A stretch of 64,000 bases of DNA. It comes from CBDFKJ01 sp965248805 (GTDB lineage: Bacteria; Pseudomonadota; Alphaproteobacteria; UBA6615). Location: positions 186,001 to 250,000 of the forward strand of contig CBDFKJ010000006.1 of NCBI GenBank assembly GCA_965248805.1. Reading direction: 5' to 3'. The notes beneath the pieces are model-generated. The model saw nothing but the letters and a program-made list of their open reading frames with translations, ran no database searches and had not been told where the DNA came from. Below, one piece after another: positions 9,425-20,392 of the stretch. The first letter of the stretch is position 1, and each line of letters starts with the position of its first letter. The position numbers and the translations under genes are program-made.

Positions 9425-10100
9425 GGTCCTCGAGCTCGCCGGCGTCGAGCGGACCTTCCGCCAGGCGGGCCAGCCGCTGCGCGTGCTAGCCGGCGCTTCG
9501 TTGCGGCTCGCGGCGGGCGAAATGGTCGCCCTGTTGGGTCCGTCGGGCGCCGGCAAGTCGACGCTCCTGCACATCGCCGGCCTCCTGGAGCGGCCGGACG
9601 GCGGTGACGTGATCATCGACGGAAAGTCGGCAGGCGCGATGTCGGACCGCCAACGCACGGGCATGCGCTCTCGGTATTTGGGTTTCGTATACCAGTTCCA
9701 TCACTTGCTCGGCGATTTCAGCGCACTGGAAAACGTCATGATGCCGCAGCTCTTGGCCGGCGCGTCCCGGGCCGTCGCGAGGCGGAAGGCGCAAACCGTG
9801 CTGGAGCGCGTCGCGGTGGCGGACCGCGCCGACCATCGGCCGGCGCGCCTCAGTGGCGGTGAACAGCAGCGGGTCGCGATCGCGCGGGCGATCTCCAACG
9901 CGCCGCGAGTGCTGTTGGCCGACGAGCCGACGGGCAATCTCGATCCCCACACGGCCAGCGACGTGTTCGCATTCCTACGCCAGATGCTGCGCGAGGATGG
10001 ATTGGCGGCCCTGGTGGCGACACACAATTACGAGCTTGCGCGCGCGATGGACCGCGTGGTGCGCCTGGAAGAGGGGGCTCTGGTCGACGCAACTGTGTAA
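9417..10100 (+). CDS. lolD: Lipoprotein-releasing ABC transporter ATPase LolD
   Basis: This 227-residue cytoplasmic ATPase powers LolC/E. All ABC motifs are present: Walker [10 protein letters not shown] near residue 41, Q-loop in YQFHHLL, signature [14 protein letters not shown] near 144, Walker B VLLADEPT near 165 followed by GNLD, and the switch His in ATHNYE. The ATG at 9417 lies inside the end of lolC, so the two are translationally coupled. About 77 bp separate it from dnaE. Confidence 0.96.
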   Translation: MSEVLELAGVERTFRQAGQPLRVLAGASLRLAAGEMVALLGPSGAGKSTLLHIAGLLERPDGGDVIIDGKSAGAMSDRQRTGMRSRYLGFVYQFHHLLGDFSALENVMMPQLLAGASRAVARRKAQTVLERVAVADRADHRPARLSGGEQQRVAIARAISNAPRVLLADEPTGNLDPHTASDVFAFLRQMLREDGLAALVATHNYELARAMDRVVRLEEGALVDATV

Positions 10101-10177
10101 ATCATTGCGCCGCGACGCCTGACACCAGGCAACGGCTATGGAATCCTAGGGGCCGGCACGCACGACTCGTAACCACC

Positions 10178-13100
10178 ATGGCCCACGCCGACTTCGTTCA
10201 CCTGCGGGTGCACACCGCCTATTCGCTTTCTGAGGGGGCGATCCGGATCAAGGATCTGGTCGCACTGTGTCAGGAATGGCGGATGCCGGCCGTCGCCATG
10301 ACCGACTCCGGCAATCTGTTCGGCGCGCTGGAGTTTACCGCCGCCGCCGCCGCCGGCGGCGTGCAGCCCATCGTCGGTTGCCAAGTGCCGATCGGCGCGG
10401 GCGCGCGTGAGCCGCCGCACGGCGGTAGCCAAAGTGAACCGGAGTCCATAATCCTGCTGGTTCAGGATGAGGCCGGCTACGGCGACCTGCTGACGCTGAT
10501 CAGTCAGGCCTATCTGGACGGCGATGCCGGGGACGCACCGAGCGTCTCGCTGGACGATCTCGGCGGTCGCACGGGCGGGCTGATTGCTCTCACAGGCGGA
10601 CCCACCGGCCCGATCGGGCGCCTGTTGGCCGCCGGGCGGACCGACGCCGCGCAACAGCTGCTCAGGCGTCTGAAGAGCCTGTTTGGCGATCGCCTGTATG
10701 TAGAGCTGCAGCGCCACGGCACGGAAGCGGAGCGTGGTCTGGAGCCGGCGATGATTGACCTGGCCTTCAAACATGACGTGCCGCTGGTTGCCACCAACGA
10801 CGCCTATTTCACCACCGCCGACATGTATGAGGCCCACGACGCGCTGCTGTGCGTAGCGCAGGGCGTGACGGTGAACCATCACGAGCGCCGGCGCCTGTCG
10901 CCGGAGTTCAGGCTGAAGAGCCCCGCCGAGATGCGGCAGTTGTTCGCCGACCTGCCGGAAGCGCTCGACAATACGCTGGTCATCGCCCGCCGCTGCGCGT
11001 TCATGCCCCGCCCGCGCAAGCCGATCCTGCCGAAGTTTTCCACCGAGAGCGGCCGCAGCGAGGAGGACGAGTTGCGCGAACGCGCGGCCGCGGGACTGGA
11101 AGACCGCCTGGCGCCGCGTTTGTCGGAGCTGTCTGACGTCGAGCGGGAAACGCTAGCCGTACCCTATCGCGAGCGGCTGCAATATGAGCTCGGCGTGATC
11201 GTGCAGATGGGCTACGCCGGGTACTTTCTGATCGTTGCGGACTTCATCCAATGGGCCAAGGAGCAAGGCATTCCGGTCGGTCCGGGACGCGGCTCCGGCG
11301 CCGGATCGGTCGTGTCCTGGTCGCTCACCATCACCGATCTGGATCCGTTGCGCTGGGGCTTGTTGTTCGAGCGCTTCCTCAACCCCGAGCGGGTGTCGAT
11401 GCCGGATTTCGACATCGATTTTTGTCAGGACCGCCGCGACGAGGTGATCCACTACGTCCAGGACAAGTACGGTCGCGACCGCGTCGCACAGATCATCACC
11501 TTCGGCAAGTTGCAGGCGCGCGCGGTGCTACGCGATGTCGGCCGAGTGTTGGCTATGCCCTACGGCCAGGTCGACCGCATCTCGAAACTGGTGCCCTACA
11601 ATCCCGCCAACCCCAAGAGCCTGACGGAAGCGATCCAGGACGAGCCGTTATTGCAGCAGATGCGCGATGATGAACCGGAGGTCGCCCAGCTACTCGATAT
11701 CGCGTTGAAATTGGAGGGCTTGTACCGGCACACGTCGACCCATGCCGCCGGCGTGGTCATCGCCGACCGGCCGCTACAGGAGCTGGTCCCTTTGTACCGG
11801 GAACCGCGTTCGGACATGCCGGTCACCCAGTTCAACATGAAGGACGTCGAGCTGGCGGGACTGGTGAAGTTCGATTTCCTCGGCCTGAAGACACTGACGC
11901 TGTTGCGGCGAGCCGTCGAACTGTTGCACGGACGCGGGATCGACGTCGATCTCGACCGGCTGCCGCTCGACGATCCGGCGGCGTTCGCCCTCATGGCGCG
12001 TGGCGACACGACCGGCGTGTTTCAGTTGGAATCGCCGGGAATGCGCGATGTCGTGCGCCAGCTGAAGGCGGACCGCTTCGAGGACATCATCGCGATCGTC
12101 GCCCTGTATCGTCCGGGGCCAATGGAGAACATTCCCAGCTTTATCAAGCGCAAGCTGGGCGAGGAGGCGGTCGAATATCTGCACGCCTCGCTCGAACCGG
12201 TGCTGAGCGAGACCTTCGGCATCCCGATCTATCAGGAGCAGGTCATGGAGATGGCCCGCGTACTGGCGGGTTATTCCCTCGGCGGCGCCGACCTTCTGCG
12301 GCGGGCGATGGGCAAAAAGATCCGGTCCGAGATGGCGGCCCAGCGCAAGACGTTCATAGACGGCGCCAAGGCGAACGGGATGGACGAGCCGCTGGCCAAC
12401 CGCATCTTCGAACAAATCGACAAATTCGCCGGCTACGGCTTTCCGCGGGCCCATGCTGCTGCCTATGCGTTGATCGCCTACCAGACGGCCTGGTTCAAGG
12501 CGACCTATCCGGTCGAGTTCCTGGCGGCGACGATGAGCCTGGACCTGGGCAACACCGATAAGCTCAGGACCCTTCGCCACGAACTGGCGCGCCTGGACAT
12601 CCCGTTGGAGCCGCCGGACATCAACCGTTCCGCGGCCGATTTCACGGTCGAGCCGGTTCCGTCAGGCAGTATGGAAACTGAGGAGGAGACGGCCTATGGT
12701 GTGCGCTATGCGCTGGCGGCAATCAAGGGCGTGGGGCGAGCGGCCATGGAGGCGGTCGTCGCCGAGCGCAACGCCGGTGGGCTGTTTACCGGCCTGCTCG
12801 ATTTCGCCGAGCGGATAGACGCGCGTCTCGTCAACAAGCGTCAGTTGGAGCAACTGGTGTGCGCCGGCGCGCTTGACAGCCTCGATCCCAACCGGGCGCG
12901 GGCGTTCGCCTCGGTCGACATGCTGCTGCGCGACGCGCACGCTACCCAGTCCGACGCGGCCAGCGGACAGTCGAGCCTGTTCGGTGCCGGCGACGCACCG
13001 CGATTGCACCTGCCCGACGTTGACGACTGGGACCAGACCGAGCTGCTGCAACGTGAACTCGACGCCATCGGATTCTATATGTCGGCGCATCCGCTGGCGG

Positions 13101-13672
13101 CCTATGCCGAGGCGCTCGTCCGTCTGGGCGTAACCGCGTCCGTCGACGTAGAGCACACCGTGCGACAGGCCGGCACGTCCAAGCTCCTTCTGGCCGGCGT
13201 CGTACTCGGAAAATCGGAACGCTCGACGCGCACGGGCACGCGCATGGGCTTCGTGCAGCTTTCCGACACCGGCGGCGTGTTCGAGGTCGTCGTCTTTGCC
13301 GACAGCCTGGCTCAGTCGCGTGATCTGTTGACGACCGGCGCCGTTTTGTTGATCCAGGTCGGCACCCGCCTGGATGGCAACCAGGTACGGCTGCATGCGT
13401 TGACCGTCGAGCCGCTTGAGGAGGCGTGCGCGCGAACGCGGCGCGGCCTTCACATCCGGCTGGCGGAATCCTCATCCCTGCGGCCATTGAGCGAGTTAAT
13501 GCGGAACGAGCGCACATCGACAAATGGCGCCGTACGTGGTCGCGTGAGCCTGGTGGTCGCCATGCCCGGGGAGGAGGTGGAGATGGCGCTCCCCGGCGCC
13601 TACGATTGCTCGCCGACCCTGCAGTCGGCGATCAAGTCGTTGCCGGGCGTCGTCGAGGTGCGCGAGATCTAG
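10178..13672 (+). CDS. dnaE: DNA polymerase III alpha subunit
   Basis: This is the replicative polymerase catalytic subunit, 1164 residues, close to the 1160 of E. coli. The N-terminal PHP domain opens with FVHLRVHTAYSLSEGAIRI and AVAMTDSGNLFGA. The polymerase active-site acidic residues lie in PDFDIDF (about residues 409-415) and VKFDFLGLKTLT (about 564). Later features are a helix-hairpin-helix region (YALAAIKGVGRAAMEAV), the beta-clamp-binding type sequence SSLFG near 935 and a C-terminal OB fold. The frame is intact over 3.5 kb. Its stop codon overlaps that of the convergent DoxX gene in the palindrome CTAG. Confidence 0.97.
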   Translation: MAHADFVHLRVHTAYSLSEGAIRIKDLVALCQEWRMPAVAMTDSGNLFGALEFTAAAAAGGVQPIVGCQVPIGAGAREPPHGGSQSEPESIILLVQDEAGYGDLLTLISQAYLDGDAGDAPSVSLDDLGGRTGGLIALTGGPTGPIGRLLAAGRTDAAQQLLRRLKSLFGDRLYVELQRHGTEAERGLEPAMIDLAFKHDVPLVATNDAYFTTADMYEAHDALLCVAQGVTVNHHERRRLSPEFRLKSPAEMRQLFADLPEALDNTLVIARRCAFMPRPRKPILPKFSTESGRSEEDELRERAAAGLEDRLAPRLSELSDVERETLAVPYRERLQYELGVIVQMGYAGYFLIVADFIQWAKEQGIPVGPGRGSGAGSVVSWSLTITDLDPLRWGLLFERFLNPERVSMPDFDIDFCQDRRDEVIHYVQDKYGRDRVAQIITFGKLQARAVLRDVGRVLAMPYGQVDRISKLVPYNPANPKSLTEAIQDEPLLQQMRDDEPEVAQLLDIALKLEGLYRHTSTHAAGVVIADRPLQELVPLYREPRSDMPVTQFNMKDVELAGLVKFDFLGLKTLTLLRRAVELLHGRGIDVDLDRLPLDDPAAFALMARGDTTGVFQLESPGMRDVVRQLKADRFEDIIAIVALYRPGPMENIPSFIKRKLGEEAVEYLHASLEPVLSETFGIPIYQEQVMEMARVLAGYSLGGADLLRRAMGKKIRSEMAAQRKTFIDGAKANGMDEPLANRIFEQIDKFAGYGFPRAHAAAYALIAYQTAWFKATYPVEFLAATMSLDLGNTDKLRTLRHELARLDIPLEPPDINRSAADFTVEPVPSGSMETEEETAYGVRYALAAIKGVGRAAMEAVVAERNAGGLFTGLLDFAERIDARLVNKRQLEQLVCAGALDSLDPNRARAFASVDMLLRDAHATQSDAASGQSSLFGAGDAPRLHLPDVDDWDQTELLQRELDAIGFYMSAHPLAAYAEALVRLGVTASVDVEHTVRQAGTSKLLLAGVVLGKSERSTRTGTRMGFVQLSDTGGVFEVVVFADSLAQSRDLLTTGAVLLIQVGTRLDGNQVRLHALTVEPLEEACARTRRGLHIRLAESSSLRPLSELMRNERTSTNGAVRGRVSLVVAMPGEEVEMALPGAYDCSPTLQSAIKSLPGVVEVREI

Positions 13673-14076
13673 CCGGCCGCCGCCAGGCGTCCAGCCGCCC
13701 GCGCAAACTGACCAAGCCGCAGACACGCAATCGCCAGCGTCAGCACCAACAACACAAGCGCGGGAATCATGGCGCCAAACGGGTCGTGGAGCGCATGCGT
13801 CACCAGTGCCCCAAACATGATACCACCCAATCCCATTGCGGCGAGCGCCGCCACCGGCGGTATCAGCAAGCCAATCGCGGCCGCCAACTCGCCAATGCCG
13901 ACCACCGTCATGAACCATACCGGCAGTCCCCAACGCGCAAACGTCTGCCCCATTTCCTCGGCTCCCGATACCTTCATGAATCCGGCGCCCGCGAAAGCGG
14001 CGGCTGCGATAATTGTCAGTGCCCACACCACGATGATCCGCGTACGCCCGACTGGCTTCAACGCATCGCTCGCCAT
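13669..14076 (-). CDS. DoxX-family small membrane protein
   Basis: This 135-residue protein has four predicted membrane helices, beginning with [20 protein letters not shown] and MKVSG, then [30 protein letters not shown] and a last helix near [13 protein letters not shown]. The pattern AGFMKV...GELA...HA fits DoxX/DUF4870-like inner-membrane proteins of uncertain role. The ATG at 14076 is preceded by GGAGG about 8 nt upstream. It converges with dnaE, sharing CTAG at the stops, and diverges from rpsB. Confidence 0.75.
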   Translation of the reverse strand: MASDALKPVGRTRIIVVWALTIIAAAAFAGAGFMKVSGAEEMGQTFARWGLPVWFMTVVGIGELAAAIGLLIPPVAALAAMGLGGIMFGALVTHALHDPFGAMIPALVLLVLTLAIACLRLGQFARAAGRLAAAG

Positions 14077-14321
14077 GGCAAATCCTCCAGCAGTTTGATT
14101 CCCGCCACTTGCAAGGCAGGAGTAGGCCGGCATACCCCAGCAACGCTGCGTCGCCAACGGGCTTTTCCCTTGCGTCGGAGGGCCGCCGCGGCTATCACCG
14201 CTGCCATCTCACACGCGGGCGCTCGGCCCTGGAACGCTATTCCAGAGGGTCGCTCCGGTGTCCGGCGGCAAGGCCGCTGGGCCAGGCTCGCGGCGGCGTA
14301 ACCGGAGAACAGGAGCCAACA

Positions 14322-15182
14322 ATGGCCGTGCCAACATTTACCATGCGCCAACTTATGGAGGCTGGCGTCCATTTCGGACACAGCACGCGGCGCTGGAACC
14401 CCAAGATGGCGCCGTACATTTTCGGTGAGCGCAATAATGTGCACATCATCGATCTGCGCCAGACGGTGCCGATGATGTATGCGGCGCTGAATGCCGTCCG
14501 CGATGTCGTGGCCGGGGGTGGCAGGGTGCTGTTCGTGGGCACAAAACGTGCCGCCAGCGACATCGTCGCCGACACCGCCAAGCGTTGCGGTCAGTACTAC
14601 GTCAATCACCGCTGGCTCGGCGGCATGCTGACCAACTGGAAAACGATCTCGCGCTCGATCAAGACCCTGCGTGACCTGGAGGATCAGCTCTCCGACGAAG
14701 GCACGGGCCTGACCAAGAAAGAAATGCTCAACATTACCCGGCGCCGCGACAAACTGGAGCGTGCGCTCGGCGGTATCAAGGAGATGGGCGGCCGTCCCGA
14801 TATTCTGGTCGTCATCGACACCAACAAGGAATCGATCGCAGTCGCCGAGGCACGCAAGCTGCAGCTGCCGGTGATCGGCATCATAGACAGCAACAGCAAC
14901 CCCGACGGTATCAACTATCCGGTTCCCGGCAATGACGACGCGCTGCGCGCAATTTCGTTGTACAGCGAGCTGTTCGCCGGCGCCGTGATCGACGGATTGC
15001 AGAAGGAAATGGCGGCCTCCGGCGCCGATATCGGAGAGGCCGCGACGCCACCGGCGGAAAACATTGCTGCCGCGTCCAAGGAACCGGCGGTCGAAGCCCC
15101 GGCCGCCGAAGCATCGGCAGCCGAGGCGCCGGCTGAAACGCCCAGTGAGCAACCGCCCGCGGCTGCCCAGGCGGTGCCATAG
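14322..15182 (+). CDS. rpsB: 30S ribosomal protein S2
   Basis: This structural protein of the small ribosomal subunit starts at [20 protein letters not shown]. Typical S2 blocks follow: [38 protein letters not shown] and [15 protein letters not shown], then [12 protein letters not shown] and [20 protein letters not shown]. The 286-residue length exceeds the ~240 of E. coli because of an Ala/Pro/Glu-rich tail after about residue 230, common in alphaproteobacteria. AGGAG lies about 7 nt before the ATG. It leads the rpsB-tsf-pyrH-frr cluster. Confidence 0.97.
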   Translation: MAVPTFTMRQLMEAGVHFGHSTRRWNPKMAPYIFGERNNVHIIDLRQTVPMMYAALNAVRDVVAGGGRVLFVGTKRAASDIVADTAKRCGQYYVNHRWLGGMLTNWKTISRSIKTLRDLEDQLSDEGTGLTKKEMLNITRRRDKLERALGGIKEMGGRPDILVVIDTNKESIAVAEARKLQLPVIGIIDSNSNPDGINYPVPGNDDALRAISLYSELFAGAVIDGLQKEMAASGADIGEAATPPAENIAAASKEPAVEAPAAEASAAEAPAETPSEQPPAAAQAVP

Positions 15183-15228
15183 GCGCACTCCGCGCACGGC
15201 CCCAACACGACCCGCGTCGAGGTTAGCG

Positions 15229-16152
15229 ATGGCCCAGATATCCGCAACTCTGGTCAAAGAGCTGCGCGACAAGACCGGCGCCGGCATGATGGACTGCAAG
15301 CGCGCGTTGCAGGAATCGGCCGGTGATCTCGAGGCCAGCGTCGATTGGCTGCGCAAGAAGGGCCTTGCCGCCGCCGCCAAGAAGGCGGGCCGGGTTGCGG
15401 CCGATGGATTGATCGGGGCGGTCACCAGCGGCAATCGCGGCGCACTTGTCGAGATCAACGCAGAGACTGACTTCGTTGCCCGCAACGAGACCTTTCAGGA
15501 TTTCGTGCGCGCCGTGGCGGAACTCGCGCTGGAGGTCGACGGCGATTTCGACAGGCTTGCCCGTGCCACCGTGCCTGGCTCCGGCCGCACGGTTATCGAC
15601 GAGGTGACGCATCTCATCGGCTCGATCGGCGAAAATATTCAACTGCGCAGGTGCTCTGTGCTGTCGACCGCAACCGGCGTGGTCGCCTCCTACGTACACA
15701 ATCAGGCGGCGCCCGGACTGGGCAAGATTGGCGTCCTGGTCGCGATCGAATCCGCCGCCGACACCGGCCGCTTGGCGGCGCTGGGGAAGCAGCTGGCGAT
15801 GCATGTTGCCGCGGCGACGCCGCTGTTTGTGGCCGTCGACGACGTCGACGCGGGAGCGCGCGATCGGGAACGGGACGTGTTCACCGAGCAGGCCCGCGCC
15901 GCGGGCAAGCCGGATGAGATCATCGCCAAGATGGTCGAGGGCCGCCTGCGCAAGTGGTACGAGGACGTGGTGCTGTTGGAGCAGGTGTTCGTTATCGACG
16001 GCGAGACCCGCGTGTCGAAAGTATTGGAGGCCGTTGCGGCGGAGACCGGCACGGCGGCCAAGCTTGCCGGCTTTACGCGCTTCGTCCTCGGCGAAGGCAT
16101 CGAAAAATCTGATGACGACTTCGCATCAGAGGTCGCCAAGCTCGCCGGCTGA
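15229..16152 (+). CDS. tsf: Elongation factor Ts
   Basis: This nucleotide exchange factor recycles EF-Tu-GDP. The 307-residue protein shows the N-terminal domain [20 protein letters not shown] and the hallmark [11 protein letters not shown], with the core repeat IGENIQLRR and later [12 protein letters not shown] sequence ([17 protein letters not shown]). It lies 46 bp downstream of rpsB, the usual arrangement, and precedes pyrH by about 150 bp. Confidence 0.97.
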   Translation: MAQISATLVKELRDKTGAGMMDCKRALQESAGDLEASVDWLRKKGLAAAAKKAGRVAADGLIGAVTSGNRGALVEINAETDFVARNETFQDFVRAVAELALEVDGDFDRLARATVPGSGRTVIDEVTHLIGSIGENIQLRRCSVLSTATGVVASYVHNQAAPGLGKIGVLVAIESAADTGRLAALGKQLAMHVAAATPLFVAVDDVDAGARDRERDVFTEQARAAGKPDEIIAKMVEGRLRKWYEDVVLLEQVFVIDGETRVSKVLEAVAAETGTAAKLAGFTRFVLGEGIEKSDDDFASEVAKLAG

Positions 16153-16302
16153 ACGGCCATGGCTGCGGATTGCCGCGCGCTCGTCGCCATTTGAGCCGCC
16201 GGTGTCCGCCTTGTTGCTGTCTGGCGCCCCCTCTATAACACCCCTGCTTCCCCCGGCGCGCCCGCTGCGCGGGTGCCGCCTTTGCCCGACGGATCGGTGA
16301 CG

Positions 16303-17031
16303 ATGGCAGAGCAGCCGCAATATCGCCGCGTTCTGCTCAAAGTATCCGGTGAGGCGCTGATGGGCGGCGGCAGCTTCGGCCTCGAGGCCGCTGCGGTCAG
16401 CCGCATCGCCGAAGACGTCAAATCGGTTCATGCACTTGGCGTCGAAGTCGCGCTGGTGCTCGGCGGTGGGAACATCCTACGCGGTGATTCCGACGCCGCG
16501 AAGGGCATCGAAAGGGCCAGCGCTGACTACATGGGTATGTTGGCCACGGTCATCAACTCGCTGGCGTTGCAGAACGAGCTGGAGCGCGTCGGCCTGCACA
16601 CGCGTGTCCTGTCGGCCATACCGATGGCGACGGTCTGCGAGCCCTATATCCGTCGCCGGGCGATGCGGCATCTCGAAAAGGGGCGCGTGGTCATTTTTGC
16701 CGCCGGCACCGGCAATCCGTTTTTCACCACCGACACCTCCGCGGCCCTGCGCGCATCCGAGATGGGCTGCGACTGCCTGCTGAAAGGAACCAGGGTGGAT
16801 GGCGTCTACGATGCCGATCCCGAGACCGTGCCGAACGCAAGCCGGTTCGAGCACCTAAGCTACCTCGATGTGCTGGCGAAGGACCTGAGGGTCATGGATG
16901 CCTCGGCCATCTCGTTGGCGCGGGAGCGGAACATTCCGATCCTGGTATTTTCGATCAATGATGCAGGCGCGTTTACGGCCGCCCTGCGCGGCGACGGCCG
17001 GTTTACGGTCATATCCGCCGAAGACACCTAA
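16303..17031 (+). CDS. pyrH: Uridylate kinase
   Basis: It phosphorylates UMP to UDP in pyrimidine nucleotide synthesis. The 242-residue amino-acid-kinase-fold protein shows [56 protein letters not shown] and [17 protein letters not shown] take the ATG at 16303 over an upstream in-frame ATG at 16273 because the family N-terminus starts just before the kinase motif. It is followed after 13 bp by frr. Confidence 0.97.
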   Translation: MAEQPQYRRVLLKVSGEALMGGGSFGLEAAAVSRIAEDVKSVHALGVEVALVLGGGNILRGDSDAAKGIERASADYMGMLATVINSLALQNELERVGLHTRVLSAIPMATVCEPYIRRRAMRHLEKGRVVIFAAGTGNPFFTTDTSAALRASEMGCDCLLKGTRVDGVYDADPETVPNASRFEHLSYLDVLAKDLRVMDASAISLARERNIPILVFSINDAGAFTAALRGDGRFTVISAEDT

Positions 17032-17044
17032 GAGGAGCCAACAA

Positions 17045-17599
17045 ATGTCCGCCGATATCAATGACATCCGCCGGCGTATGGACGGCGCCATCGATGCCTT
17101 GAACCGCGAACTCGCGGGGCTCAGAACCGGGCGTGCATCTACCGCCTTGTTGGATAATCTCGTTGTCGAGGCCTATGGCACGCCGATGCCGTTGAACCAG
17201 GTAGGCACGGTCGGCGCACCGGAGCCGCGGATGCTGACCGTGCAGGTGTGGGACGCAGCCAACGTCAAAGCGGTGGAGAAGGCGATCCGCGAATCCACGC
17301 TGGGCCTCAATCCGCAGACCGAGGGCGGATTGGTGCGGGTGCCGATCCCGGAATTGTCGGAGGAGCGCCGGGTCGAGCTGACCAAGGTCGCTGCCAAGTA
17401 CGCCGAGCAGGCCAAAGTTGCGGTGCGCAACGTTCGCCGCGACGGCATGGACACATTGAAGCGCCAGGAGCGCGAGCACGAGATATCGCAGGACCAACAG
17501 CACCGATCCGGAGATGAGATCCAGACGCTGACCGACAAGCATGTCACTCAGATCGACGACATCCTGGCGGCCAAGGAAAAAGAGATCATGCAGATCTGA
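17045..17599 (+). CDS. frr: Ribosome recycling factor
   Basis: With EF-G it splits terminated ribosomes. The 184-residue protein has the family blocks [46 protein letters not shown] and [12 protein letters not shown], then the C-terminal helix [14 protein letters not shown] clear AGGAG ribosome-binding site precedes the ATG by about 7 nt. The stop codon is 5 bp before uppS. Confidence 0.97.
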   Translation: MSADINDIRRRMDGAIDALNRELAGLRTGRASTALLDNLVVEAYGTPMPLNQVGTVGAPEPRMLTVQVWDAANVKAVEKAIRESTLGLNPQTEGGLVRVPIPELSEERRVELTKVAAKYAEQAKVAVRNVRRDGMDTLKRQEREHEISQDQQHRSGDEIQTLTDKHVTQIDDILAAKEKEIMQI

Positions 17600-17604
17600 C
17601 GACT

Positions 17605-18339
17605 ATGGAACCGGCGCCATCCACCGCCGCGACGCCGCAGGCGCCGCTTCACGTTGCCATCATCATGGACGGCAACGGTCGGTGGGCCAGATCGCGCGGC
17701 ATGCCTCGTACCGCCGGCCACGCGCGTGGTGCGGATGCGGTCCGACGCGCGGTCCGCGCCGCCCGCGATCTGGGTGTATCGTACCTGACGCTGTACGGAT
17801 TCAGCTCCGAGAACTGGAAGCGCCCGGCGACCGAAGTCGACGATCTGATGGCGCTGCTTCGCCACTACATTCGGGCCGAGATCGGCGAGTTGCACCGCAA
17901 TGGCATCCGCCTGCGCGTCATCGGCGAACGCGCCAACTTGCCCAACGATATCGTCGCAATGATCGCCCATGCCGAGGCGCTGACCAGCGATAACGCGGCA
18001 TTCCATCTGACGGTTGCGCTCAGCTACGGATCGCGCCAGGAGATCACGCGCGCGTTGCGCCAAATCGTGCACGACGTCGGCAGTGGGGACGTGGACCAGG
18101 AATCGATCGACGAAATGCTGATCGCCGGTCATCTCGCCACGGCCGATCTGCCCGATCCGGATCTTTTGATTCGCACCGGCGGCGAGCAGCGCCTCAGCAA
18201 CTTCTTGCTGTGGCAAATGGCGTATACCGAGCTGGTGTTTCTCGATGTGCTATGGCCGGAGTTCGGCCACGAGCATTTCGAGCAGGCCGTTGTCGCGTTC
18301 AATCGTCGTGAGAGGCGCTATGGCACCACCGGCGCCTGA
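17605..18339 (+). CDS. uppS: Undecaprenyl diphosphate synthase
   Basis: This cis-prenyltransferase builds the C55 lipid carrier for peptidoglycan and O-antigen. The 244-residue protein shows VAIIMDGNGRWARSRG (catalytic Asp), TLYGFSSENWKRP, DPDLLIRTGGEQRLSNFL and YTELVFLDVLWPEF, all signature regions. It overlaps cdsA by 20 nt, coupling two membrane-lipid genes. Confidence 0.97.
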   Translation: MEPAPSTAATPQAPLHVAIIMDGNGRWARSRGMPRTAGHARGADAVRRAVRAARDLGVSYLTLYGFSSENWKRPATEVDDLMALLRHYIRAEIGELHRNGIRLRVIGERANLPNDIVAMIAHAEALTSDNAAFHLTVALSYGSRQEITRALRQIVHDVGSGDVDQESIDEMLIAGHLATADLPDPDLLIRTGGEQRLSNFLLWQMAYTELVFLDVLWPEFGHEHFEQAVVAFNRRERRYGTTGA

Positions 18340-19150
18340 CCGATTGCGCGGCGATCTGGCGTTGCGTGTCGTCTCCGCGCTGGTCCTGGCGCCGGTGGTC
18401 CTGGCCGCCGCGTGGTTCGGCCAGCTCTGGTTCACGTGTCTGGTTGGCATCGTTATGACGATCGCCGGCTTCGAATGGTGCCGACTGACCGGCGTGGTCT
18501 CGATCCCGGGACGCGCGCTGATCATCGGTGCCGGTCCGGCGGTTGCGGTCATAGCCCTCCTGGTCGGCCCGATGACGGCACTGGCCGCCGGCGTTTGCTT
18601 GGCCGTGGCGGCTGCCGTGGCGGAAGCCTCCGGCTCTCAGGCGGCGGCTTTGCGGGCGGGTGGCGGTGTCGTCTACCTGGTCTGTCCGGCGACCGCGATG
18701 ATCTGGCTGCGCGAGAGCAGTGGCGGGGAGGGCCCGGTCGTGATCTGGTTGCTCTTGGTGAACTGGGCGACTGATAGCGCCGCCTATTTCGTCGGCCGCG
18801 CGATCGGCGGGCCGCGTCTGGCGCCTCGTCTCAGCCCGAAGAAGACTTGGGCTGGATTGGCGGGTGGTGTGAGCGCTGCAGCCGCGGTCGGCGCCGGCGC
18901 CGGCGGTTACGTCTCGACCGCCTCGCTTTTCGGCCTGGCGGTTTTGGGAGGCGTGCTTGGCGTGGTCGGCCAAGTCGGAGATCTGCTAGAGTCGGCGGTG
19001 AAGAGGGTTTTTGGCGCCAAGGATGCCGGGCATCTCATTCCCGGGCACGGCGGCATCCTCGATCGCATCGACGGCCTGATGTTGGCGGCGCCGGTCTTGG
19101 CGCTCGTCGTTCTGTTATGGCGTGAAACAGGGGGCGCGTTGTGGCCGTAA
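18320..19150 (+). CDS. cdsA: Phosphatidate cytidylyltransferase
   Basis: This integral membrane enzyme makes CDP-diacylglycerol from phosphatidate and CTP. The 276-residue protein has about seven hydrophobic segments. Its C-terminal CDS signature includes DSAAYFVGRAIGGPRLAPRL, SPKKTWAGLAGG, GQVGDLLESAVKR, KDAGHLIPGHGGILDRIDGL. The ATG at 18320 sits inside the end of uppS and the last 10 nt overlap the dxr start. Confidence 0.96.
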   Translation: MAPPAPDRLRGDLALRVVSALVLAPVVLAAAWFGQLWFTCLVGIVMTIAGFEWCRLTGVVSIPGRALIIGAGPAVAVIALLVGPMTALAAGVCLAVAAAVAEASGSQAAALRAGGGVVYLVCPATAMIWLRESSGGEGPVVIWLLLVNWATDSAAYFVGRAIGGPRLAPRLSPKKTWAGLAGGVSAAAAVGAGAGGYVSTASLFGLAVLGGVLGVVGQVGDLLESAVKRVFGAKDAGHLIPGHGGILDRIDGLMLAAPVLALVVLLWRETGGALWP

Positions 19151-20340
19151 CCGAAGCTATATCGCCGGCGCCGCCGCGGCGCGTTACGATCCTGGGGTCG
19201 ACCGGATCGGTGGGGTGCAATACCGTCGACTTGCTCAAGCGTCGGCCCGGCGCCCACGAGGTCGAGGCGCTGGTGGCGCACCGAAACGTCGAGCTGCTGG
19301 CCGAGCAGGCGCGTACGCTCGGCGCCAAGACCGCCGTGGTCGCCGATCCCAGCCGTTACGAGCAGTTGAAGGCGGCATTGCACGGCACGGCGATCGAAGT
19401 GGCTGCCGGCCCCGAGGCGGCCATCGAGGCCGCCAGTCGGCCGGCGGACTGGGTCATGGCCGCCATCGTCGGCGCGGCAGGTCTCGAGTGCACACTTGCC
19501 GCTGCACGCCGGAGCGCGATTATCGCGCTCGCCAACAAAGAGAGTCTGGTCTGCGGCGGGGCGCTCTTGATGGCCGAGATTGCGCGCAGCGGGGCGACGC
19601 TGCTGCCGGTCGATTCCGAGCACAATGCCATTTTCCAGGTATTTGATTTCGACCAACCCGAGCGTGTCGAGCGCTTGATCCTGACCGCATCGGGCGGTCC
19701 GTTTCGTGAGATGGACCCGGCACGGATGGCCCGTGCCACGGTGGCCGAGGCGGTCGCACATCCGGTATGGGACATGGGTGCAAAGATCTCGGTCGACTCT
19801 GCGACCATGATGAACAAGGGCCTTGAACTGATCGAGGCGCATCACCTATTCGGCATAGAAGAGGCGCGCATTGAGGTGCTCGTGCACCCGCAGTCGGTCG
19901 TCCATTCGATGGTTGCCTATGAGGATGGATCGGTGCTGGCGCAATTGGGTACGCCGGACATGAGGACACCGATTGCCTATACACTGGCCTGGCCGGAGCG
20001 GATGAGGACGCCAACCGCCCGGCTTGATCTGGCGGCGCTCGGCACCCTATCGTTCGAGCCGCCCGATGTGCAGCGATTTCCCGCACTGCGGCTGGCCCGC
20101 GCGGCCCTGCGCGCGGGCGGCAGTGCACCAACCGTCCTCAATGCCGCCAACGAGGTTGCGGTGCACGGGTTCATTAACGGCGCGATCGGGTTCCTCGACA
20201 TCGCCCGCGTCGTCGAGGAGGCGCTTACTGCTGTTCCGGCGGTGAACCTGACCAGCCTGGGCGACGTTGCGGACACTGACCGGGCGGCGCGGCAACATGC
20301 CGAGACGCTCGTTAAGGGGATGCAACAGAAACGGGCGTAG
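19141..20340 (+). CDS. dxr: 1-deoxy-D-xylulose 5-phosphate reductoisomerase
   Basis: It catalyses the second step of the MEP isoprenoid pathway, using NADPH. The 399-residue protein shows the dinucleotide-binding GSTGSVG at residues 19-25, ALANKESLVCGG, the metal-binding VDSEHNAIFQ near 157, GGPFRE, DSATMMNKGLELIEAHHLFG and HPQSVVHSMV. It starts with GTG overlapping cdsA by 10 nt. The same pathway's ispDF is at the right end of the window. Confidence 0.97.
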   Translation: MAVTEAISPAPPRRVTILGSTGSVGCNTVDLLKRRPGAHEVEALVAHRNVELLAEQARTLGAKTAVVADPSRYEQLKAALHGTAIEVAAGPEAAIEAASRPADWVMAAIVGAAGLECTLAAARRSAIIALANKESLVCGGALLMAEIARSGATLLPVDSEHNAIFQVFDFDQPERVERLILTASGGPFREMDPARMARATVAEAVAHPVWDMGAKISVDSATMMNKGLELIEAHHLFGIEEARIEVLVHPQSVVHSMVAYEDGSVLAQLGTPDMRTPIAYTLAWPERMRTPTARLDLAALGTLSFEPPDVQRFPALRLARAALRAGGSAPTVLNAANEVAVHGFINGAIGFLDIARVVEEALTAVPAVNLTSLGDVADTDRAARQHAETLVKGMQQKRA

Positions 20341-20392
20341 CATTCCTAAACGATCGCCAAGATGGCGAATATTGCGATTTGAGACGCGGCGA

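Noticed and set aside
13669..13672. CTAG shared by the dnaE and DoxX stops as a regulatory site
   Set aside because: It is just two convergent TAG codons overlapping in a palindrome.
14058..15485. 475-codon minus-strand open frame
   Set aside because: It is antisense to rpsB and the start of tsf. Low-complexity Arg/Gly/Ala content suggests a GC artefact.
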